From NCBI GenBank assembly GCA_023244795.1, contig JAHFLR010000008.1:1-11459 (forward strand): a DNA stretch of 11,459 nt, given 5' to 3'. The DNA is from a bacterium (lineage in GTDB: Bacteria > Patescibacteriota > Minisyncoccia > UBA9983). The notes beneath the pieces were generated by a model that was not told the DNA's origin, made no database searches, and was given only the letters and a program-made list of their open reading frames with translations. This document shows, in pieces, positions 7,098 to 11,459 of this stretch. How positions within the stretch are numbered: the stretch's first letter is position 1; every line of letters begins with the position of its first letter. A program made the translations under genes and the position numbers.

Positions 7098-8857
7098 CCA
7101 ATAAATTATCCAAAATATTCGCGGCCTCTCTGCTGGCCATAATGTTTGTATTGATGTTCGGCTCCTCTTGGAACGATTCCGCGACCTTTGACGAAGTTGC
7201 CCACATTCCGGCCGGTTACTCTTATTTAACGCAAAAAGATATGAGACTAAATCCGGAGCATCCGCCACTTGTAAAAGATTTGGCCGCCATTCCCCTGCTC
7301 TTTTTAAACTTAAATTTTCCAACCAATATTCCGGCATGGACGGAATCCATAGAGAGTCGCCAGTGGGATATGGGCAAGGCTTTTTTGTATGAGGCGGGCA
7401 ATAATCCCGATCAGATTTTGCGCTTTTCGCGTTTCCCGATTATGCTCTTGGCGCTTCTTTTTGGATGGCTTTTGTTCCGTTGGGTTGCCAAAAATTATGA
7501 TAATAAAACCGCCCTGCTTACATTGTTTTTTTACGCGATGTCTCCAACGGTCATCGCTCACTCGAGGTATGTAACAACTGATTTGGGCGCCAGTTTGGGG
7601 TTTTTTATAGCCCTCACTTCGTTTTTTTATTTTCTTAAACAACCCAACAAAAGAAACATTATCATCAGCAGTTTATTGCTTGGAGTCGCCTTTCTTTTAA
7701 AATTTTCCACTGTTATTTTGGGCCCCATTTTTATAGTTTTGGGGATTCTGTGGGTATTCTTGGAAAATTTTGATAATAAAAGAGCAATTCTAAAAGAAAG
7801 CTTAAAAATGATAGGCAAAATCGCGCTTATCGGAATAATCGCTCTCCTGGTTGTAGAAATCTTTTATGCCTATCATGTGTGGAACTTCCCAGCCGAGCAA
7901 CAGGTTGCAGACATTAAAGCCATCTTAAATTCTAAGGGAGGGCTATTGGCGGTTGGCCCCTTGAGCTGGATGGCTAGGAACCGGGCACTTCAGCCCATCG
8001 GAGAATATTTTTACGGAGTGATTTCCGTTACTCAACGAGAGGCGGGCGGCAACTCCGCATATTTTATGGGTACCGTTTACTCTAAGGCAACGCCTTGGTA
8101 TTTCCCCGCTCTCTATTTATTTAAAGAGAGTTTAATTTTTCATATCCTTACTATTATTGCTCTTTGGTTTTCTCTAAAAAATATAATCAGAGCCAAAGAA
8201 AAAAGTTGGAGGGCGGCTATCGGTTGGATGAAGAACAATTTCATTATTACCGGTAGCGTTGTTTTTATCGCTGTTTACTTGATTCAGGCGATAACCGGCA
8301 ATTTAAACATCGGGGTTAGGCATATTTTGCCGACCCTGCCGTTTATTTATTTTTTAGTGGCCAGGCAAATAGTAAGGTGGGTAAATGTGCCGAGAGTCAG
8401 GTATTACTTGGTGAGTATCTTGCTGCTTATCATGGCCGCGGTAACAATTCTGACTTTTCCATATTATCTTTCTTTTTTTAATATTCTTGGCGGTGGCACT
8501 AACAATGGATACAAAATTGCCACGGACTCTAATTATGACTGGGGCCAAGATATGAAGAGATTAAGAGATTGGATGACAGAAAACAATGTTCCTCCGCCGG
8601 GAGAAAAAATTGCCCTGCACTATTTTGGCGGCGGCAGTGGAAAATATTATTTTGGAGATAAATACGAAGACTGGTGGTCATCTAAGGGCCAGCCGCCAGC
8701 AGGAACTTGGTTTGCTATTTCGGCCAATGCTCGCGAGGGATCAGTGGCCACTCCCGTACGTGGCTTTGTAAAAAATCCGGGAGACGATTATTGGTGGTTA
8801 GCCGGCAAAACTCCCGTCGATCGCGCCGGCAGCTCAATATTTATATATAAGTTTTAA
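7085..8857 (+). CDS. Membrane glycosyltransferase, GT39/PMT-like (second of pair)
   Basis: This 590-aa polytopic protein is a second GT-C enzyme of the PMT_2 (dolichyl-phosphate-mannose-protein mannosyltransferase-like) group. After one membrane helix (about 10-27) comes the catalytic-type FDEVAHIPAGYSYL at 35-48 with Asp36-Glu37, then NPEHPPLVK at 56-64, both hallmarks of the group. SPTVIAHSRYVTTDLGAS at about 153-170 is also characteristic. The C-terminal domain contains ATDSNYDWGQDMKRLRDW (about 477-494), a motif that recurs in this subfamily. The ATG lies inside the end of the first enzyme gene (13-bp overlap), so translation is likely coupled. It differs clearly from the first enzyme in length and motifs, so this is a functional pair rather than a recent duplication. 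The substrate is unknown. Confidence 0.88.
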   Translation: MDQITNKLSKIFAASLLAIMFVLMFGSSWNDSATFDEVAHIPAGYSYLTQKDMRLNPEHPPLVKDLAAIPLLFLNLNFPTNIPAWTESIESRQWDMGKAFLYEAGNNPDQILRFSRFPIMLLALLFGWLLFRWVAKNYDNKTALLTLFFYAMSPTVIAHSRYVTTDLGASLGFFIALTSFFYFLKQPNKRNIIISSLLLGVAFLLKFSTVILGPIFIVLGILWVFLENFDNKRAILKESLKMIGKIALIGIIALLVVEIFYAYHVWNFPAEQQVADIKAILNSKGGLLAVGPLSWMARNRALQPIGEYFYGVISVTQREAGGNSAYFMGTVYSKATPWYFPALYLFKESLIFHILTIIALWFSLKNIIRAKEKSWRAAIGWMKNNFIITGSVVFIAVYLIQAITGNLNIGVRHILPTLPFIYFLVARQIVRWVNVPRVRYYLVSILLLIMAAVTILTFPYYLSFFNILGGGTNNGYKIATDSNYDWGQDMKRLRDWMTENNVPPPGEKIALHYFGGGSGKYYFGDKYEDWWSSKGQPPAGTWFAISANAREGSVATPVRGFVKNPGDDYWWLAGKTPVDRAGSSIFIYKF

Positions 8858-8860
8858 CTA

Positions 8861-8896
8861 TAAAAAAAGAAATCGGCCAGCATAGGGCTGGCCGAT
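8861..8896 (-). terminator. Intrinsic terminator for the leftward zinc-ribbon cassette
   Basis: A perfect 10-bp inverted repeat, ATCGGCCAGC (8872-8881) and GCTGGCCGAT (8887-8896), encloses a 5-base loop. Read on the minus strand it is followed by a T-rich tract (positions 8871-8861, TTCTTTTTTTA). This is a textbook rho-independent terminator ending transcripts that arrive from the 57-aa gene 14 bp away. On the plus strand the hairpin is not followed by T's, so it should not terminate the convergent glycosyltransferase transcript efficiently. Confidence 0.88.
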
Positions 8897-8910
8897 AGCC
8901 GAAGCATCGA

Positions 8911-9084
8911 CTAATCGTCGGCGCTTTCGTAGTGCTTGAGTGTTTCTTCTTCGCCACACTTTGGGCACTTAAAAATAAAGGAGATAATTGTAGAGATAAT
9001 GCTCTCACCAAGTCGGCTAAATCTCATAATGATTCGGCACTTGGGGCAAATAGGATTTTTCGGCATTAACCCGATGCTAGTCAT
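8911..9084 (-). CDS. 57-aa zinc-ribbon protein
   Basis: This short open frame encodes 57 residues with two CPKC knuckles, Cys13/Cys16 and Cys40/Cys43, spaced as in a minimal four-cysteine zinc ribbon. Between them is a mostly hydrophobic stretch (about 29-38), and the tail is acidic (near HYESADD). Its ATG at 9084-9082 overlaps the TGA of the 97-aa gene as ATGA, and GGAGG lies three bases before it. The short SD spacing is offset by coupling. A second in-frame ATG at residue 7 has no good SD. The stop lies 14 bp before the terminator. The family is not recognised; zinc binding is inferred from the cysteines, and nothing shows a catalytic role. Confidence 0.72.
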   Translation of the reverse strand: MTSIGLMPKNPICPKCRIIMRFSRLGESIISTIISFIFKCPKCGEEETLKHYESADD

Positions 9085-9374
9085 ACGCCTCCGGGAAATC
9101 GCCTACGATAAGAGCTCCGCATCGTCTCGAAGGCGCCGAATTCGCGCGTGGCTCCTCTCTCTGCTTCGGTAGCTCTCTCCGCGTAACTAAACGGAGTGCC
9201 AGAAAAGAGTTCCGGGTCGCCAAATATGGCGCTGCAACCTTTGCAGATACAATGCTTAACTCTGATAGGCGCGCCGATTACGATGCTTCCCAGGTCGTCT
9301 GCTCGCACTTCGTCAAACTCGTTGTGTCCGCAAATACGGCAAGTAAAAGTATTTTCCGGCTTAGGTTGAGGCAT
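9081..9374 (-). CDS. 97-aa zinc-ribbon protein
   Basis: The product has one CxxC pair near its N-terminus (Cys12, Cys15 in CRICGHNEF) and a second at Cys44/Cys47, with extra Cys42 and His41 next to it (HCICKGC). This is a zinc-ribbon arrangement. The C-terminal 40 residues are polar and arginine-rich (ending SSYRRRFPGGV) with no recognised domain. It has no signal peptide or membrane helix, so it is probably cytoplasmic. A strong SD, AAGGAG at 9386-9381, lies six bases before the ATG and overlaps the TAA of the preceding gene. By hand count its GC content is about 53%, above murG and the glycosyltransferases (30-45% in sampled stretches). The function is unknown; the fold could bind nucleic acid or protein. 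Confidence 0.75.
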   Translation of the reverse strand: MPQPKPENTFTCRICGHNEFDEVRADDLGSIVIGAPIRVKHCICKGCSAIFGDPELFSGTPFSYAERATEAERGATREFGAFETMRSSYRRRFPGGV

Positions 9375-9384
9375 CTTGCTCTCC

Positions 9385-9798
9385 TTATTCTCCGAACGTG
9401 TCGGTTCCGTTTTCGCGGGAGCTCCTTAGCATGTCTCTGTTGTGGGCAACTTCTCTTCTGCGCAAAAGGTCAAGAATGTACTCTTTTTGCTGCTTGTCGC
9501 TCATAGCCAGAACGGCCTCAACGTCGATACGCAGAGATCTGTGGAATTCGTTTTTCCGTATCCACAAACGGTACCACCAAAGCTTGATGCCACAATTCCA
9601 GACCAGGCGCCTAAGCTTAACAATTGGACGAGAAAAAGAGCCAAAATAGACATAACTGCCGGTCAGAAACCACAAAACAAGTCCGATCCAAAGATAGGCC
9701 TGAGGTGCGCCACAAAAGATAACGCTGAACCAATAAGCGAGGGTAAAGCTGACAGATACGCCCAGCAAAAATAGAGCGAGAATCATCCTTTTGCTCAT
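9385..9798 (-). CDS. 137-aa membrane protein with two TM helices
   Basis: Two hydrophobic helices are visible, at about residues 5-27 and 33-53, joined by a very short turn (near CGAPQ). They are followed by a basic, Trp-rich juxtamembrane region (about 58-82) and a charged helical tail with SDKQQKEYILDLLRRREVAH at about 100-119. The helical-hairpin layout with a positive region after the second helix suggests both ends face the cytoplasm. It is the first gene of the cassette, preceded by GGGAGG (9812-9807) eight bases before the ATG and by a likely promoter further upstream. It is followed after 10 bp by the 97-aa zinc-ribbon gene. The family is not recognised. It could anchor the two zinc-ribbon proteins at the membrane, but that is only an inference from their grouping. 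Confidence 0.72.
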   Translation of the reverse strand: MSKRMILALFLLGVSVSFTLAYWFSVIFCGAPQAYLWIGLVLWFLTGSYVYFGSFSRPIVKLRRLVWNCGIKLWWYRLWIRKNEFHRSLRIDVEAVLAMSDKQQKEYILDLLRRREVAHNRDMLRSSRENGTDTFGE

Positions 9799-9855
9799 TG
9801 CCTACACCTCCCGAGGTTATTTGTTCTCCTTGGTTACAAAGGTCTAGCCGCTTTA

Positions 9856-9883
9856 AATATAACGCAATTGCGACAAAAGTCTA
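9856..9883 (-). promoter_or_regulatory. Probable sigma-70-type promoter for the zinc-ribbon cassette
   Basis: On the minus strand TAGACT (9883-9878, 4/6 match to TTGACA) and TATATT (9861-9856, 5/6 match to TATAAT) are separated by 16 bp. They lie just after the murG stop and predict a 5' leader of about 50 nt carrying the GGGAGG ribosome site. The spacer contains a perfect 10-bp palindrome, CGCAATTGCG (9863-9872), a possible operator half or core. No clear terminator lies between murG and this promoter, so read-through from murG may add to expression. Confidence 0.5.
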
Positions 9884-9886
9884 TTT

Positions 9887-11014
9887 TTATTTGTGTTCGA
9901 TGCCCAATCTAATGAGTTCCTGAGCGATTTTTTCTGCTGCATCGGGGCGGGCAAAGGCCAAAGCGGCCTTAGACATCTTTTCCAGTTTTGGCTTGTCTGC
10001 CAAGAGTCTTTTGATTTCCGACTGTAAAAGATGCGGAGTTAGATTGGTTTGCTCCAATACGTCGCAAGCCCCAGCGGCTGCGTAATCGTAGGCGTTATTT
10101 TTTTGATGATCTTGACCGGAGTTCTCCAGAGGTATCAAAATACTCGGCTTACCGGAAATGGCTATCTCAAAAATAGAAGTGCCTCCCGCGCGTGACACAA
10201 CAAGATCAGCGGCGCTGTAAGACATTCTTAATGCATCCTTATTTAAAAAATCAAAAAGATGGTAGCGGCTTTTATTGGATGACTTTTCTAAAATTACCGA
10301 TGATCGGCCCTTAACATCTTTTAAATTGTTTTTTCCACACTGATGTATAACTTGGTAATCCTTAACTAAATCTTCGAGCCCGTCTAGGAGAATGTCGTTT
10401 ATGGGTTGAGCTCCCTGTGACCCACCGATTATAAAAATCACGGGAGTGTTTTCCTCCAAGCCCAAAAATTGCCGAGCACCCTCTCTGGCCCCTATTAAAA
10501 ACTCTTTTCTTATGGGTACGCCAATTAGGGCCGTTTTCTCTTTGGGAAAATATTTAGCGGCGCTGGGGAAGGAAATGGCGATTTTTTTGGCAAACTTTCC
10601 TGCGTACATATTTACTTTCCCCGGAACCGAATCCGACTCGTGGATGACCAAAGGAATACCTAAAATTTTGGCGGCTACTACTACCGGAAAGGCGGCATAA
10701 CCACCCTTACTAAAAATAACGTCGGGGAAGTTGCTATAAACCTTGAGTGTTGTCGTTAAAATCCCGATTCCCGTTTTAAAGAAGTCGACCACATTAAGAA
10801 GAGAGAAATACCTACGAACCTTGCCGGCGCTTATTTTTATAAAGCGGACGCGATTTTCAAATAGAGCGGTTTCGTCATATTTATAATCCGACATGTAAAT
10901 CATGTCGATATCAACCAGTTTGTTTTTCTCCGAGATTTCTCTCAAAGATTCAATTACGGCAATGTTGGGGTAAAAATGACCGCCAGTTCCCCCTCCGGTA
11001 AAGATTATTTTCAT
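9887..11014 (-). CDS. murG: UDP-GlcNAc:lipid I GlcNAc transferase MurG
   Basis: MurG adds GlcNAc to undecaprenyl-PP-MurNAc-pentapeptide (lipid I) on the inner face of the membrane to make lipid II. The 375-aa protein has the GT-B fold landmarks in order: GGGTGGH at 7-13, SKGGYAAFP at 102-110, HESDSVPG at 125-132 (HEQNSVPG in many relatives), GGSQGAQ at 197-203, the UDP-GlcNAc-binding SRAGGTSIFE at 274-283 with Glu283, and QDHQKNNA at 301-308. Length is normal. The SKGGY and HESD substitutions are departures from the usual motifs. It starts three bases after the ftsW stop, so the two are likely coupled; no SD is visible. No murC follows; the zinc-ribbon cassette does. Confidence 0.96.
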   Translation of the reverse strand: MKIIFTGGGTGGHFYPNIAVIESLREISEKNKLVDIDMIYMSDYKYDETALFENRVRFIKISAGKVRRYFSLLNVVDFFKTGIGILTTTLKVYSNFPDVIFSKGGYAAFPVVVAAKILGIPLVIHESDSVPGKVNMYAGKFAKKIAISFPSAAKYFPKEKTALIGVPIRKEFLIGAREGARQFLGLEENTPVIFIIGGSQGAQPINDILLDGLEDLVKDYQVIHQCGKNNLKDVKGRSSVILEKSSNKSRYHLFDFLNKDALRMSYSAADLVVSRAGGTSIFEIAISGKPSILIPLENSGQDHQKNNAYDYAAAGACDVLEQTNLTPHLLQSEIKRLLADKPKLEKMSKAALAFARPDAAEKIAQELIRLGIEHK

Positions 11015-11017
11015 GGT

Positions 11018-11459
11018 TTATGTTTTATGGCTAGAGATATTAAGCAAAACCCCAATCTGCAGTAACGTTATTGCCAGCGCTGTTCCACCCTTACTCACAA
11101 ACAAAAGCGGGACGCCTGTCATCGGTATTATGCCCGTCATGGAGGCGATGTTCACAAAAGACTGGATGATTATAAGTATAACAATTCCTGATCCCATAAG
11201 TCTACCGAAAGAGTCCGGCGCCTTTCTGGCCACCGACAACCCCCTGGAGGCAAAAAACAAAAAGACAATAATTAGGGCAAATGCGCCCACAAAACCAAAT
11301 TCTTCTCCAAAGACAGAAAAAATAGAATCACCAATTGGTTCGGGCAAATAATTGAATTTTTGTATACTCATCCCAAAACCCCGACCAAACAAACCCCCGG
11401 CGCCAAGAGCAATTTTTGATTGCTGAAGTTGGTAGCCAACTCCAGATTGGTCAAACTCG
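11018..11459 (-). CDS. ftsW: Peptidoglycan polymerase FtsW (SEDS family), C-terminal part
   Basis: The frame is open to the window edge, so only about the last 146 residues are seen. FtsW is the septal SEDS glycosyltransferase that polymerises lipid II with its cognate class B PBP. Visible SEDS hallmarks are SGVGYQLQQSKIALGAGGLF, then NYLPEPIGDSIFSVFGEEFG (compare LPEQHTDFIFSVIGEEFG), and the late motif MTGIIPMTGVPLLFVSKGG (compare tGlplPfiSyGGss). Three hydrophobic helices are visible. In the last motif the usual Pro and Tyr are replaced by Leu and Lys. RodA is the alternative, but the neighbouring murG and the SVFGEEFG region favour FtsW. The true start is outside the window; an internal TTG at 11392 is not a start. 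It ends three bases before murG. Confidence 0.93.
   Translation of the reverse strand, partial: EFDQSGVGYQLQQSKIALGAGGLFGRGFGMSIQKFNYLPEPIGDSIFSVFGEEFGFVGAFALIIVFLFFASRGLSVARKAPDSFGRLMGSGIVILIIIQSFVNIASMTGIIPMTGVPLLFVSKGGTALAITLLQIGVLLNISSHKT

Noticed and set aside
8896..8935. Second hairpin (GCCGA...TCGGC) overlapping the end of the 57-aa gene
   Set aside because: The stem is only five base pairs with a long interior and can arise by chance next to the much stronger terminator.
8911..9374. Functional link between the zinc-ribbon proteins and the metal ABC transporter
   Set aside because: They are about 6 kb apart in separate operons, and the only connection is the word zinc; the metal carried is not even known.
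9442..9774. 110-aa plus-strand open frame opposite the two-TM protein
   Set aside because: The leftward frame has the promoter, SD, membrane helices and terminator; the plus frame has none of these.

Overview
The window looks like a chromosomal piece of a small-genome, AT-rich bacterium, most likely a member of the Candidate Phyla Radiation (Patescibacteria). This is inference. It rests on tightly packed genes, a TraG/VirD4-like ATPase with an unusual N-terminal half next to a small coiled-coil gene, a very divergent FtsA/PilM-like protein, tandem GT39-type membrane glycosyltransferases, and most genes lacking a Shine-Dalgarno (SD) sequence. No rRNA, tRNA, IS element or CRISPR array was seen.

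Layout. (1) Positions 1-5595 form one leftward block. In transcription order it holds a 120-aa coiled-coil protein, an 804-aa membrane-anchored TraG/VirD4-type ATPase, the ATPase and permease of a family-3 (Zn/Mn-type) metal ABC transporter, a divergent FtsA/PilM-like actin-fold protein, and the first 46 codons of an unrecognised protein that runs off the left edge. Spacings run from a 26-bp overlap to an 8-bp gap, so this is very probably one operon. (2) A 29-bp AT-rich gap (5596-5624) separates it from a rightward pair of overlapping PMT/GT39-type glycosyltransferases (5625-8857). (3) Positions 8861-9883 hold a compact leftward cassette: a promoter, a two-TM membrane protein, two small CxxC zinc-ribbon proteins (the second only 57 aa) and a strong intrinsic terminator. 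All three genes have purine-rich SD sequences, which the rest of the window lacks, and the middle gene is clearly more GC-rich (about 53% by hand count). (4) The right end is the leftward cell-wall pair ftsW (C-terminal part only) and murG.

How the genes fit together. MurG makes lipid II and FtsW polymerises it into septal peptidoglycan. The GT39 pair probably glycosylates exported proteins or envelope polymers from lipid-linked sugars. The TraG/VirD4-like ATPase and its coiled-coil neighbour probably belong to a secretion, conjugation or DNA-translocation machine whose other parts are elsewhere. The metal transporter has no solute-binding protein in the window. The zinc-ribbon cassette is the least explained and most distinctive part. 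It looks like a self-contained accessory unit inserted where further dcw genes might follow murG, but nothing in it allows a function to be named.
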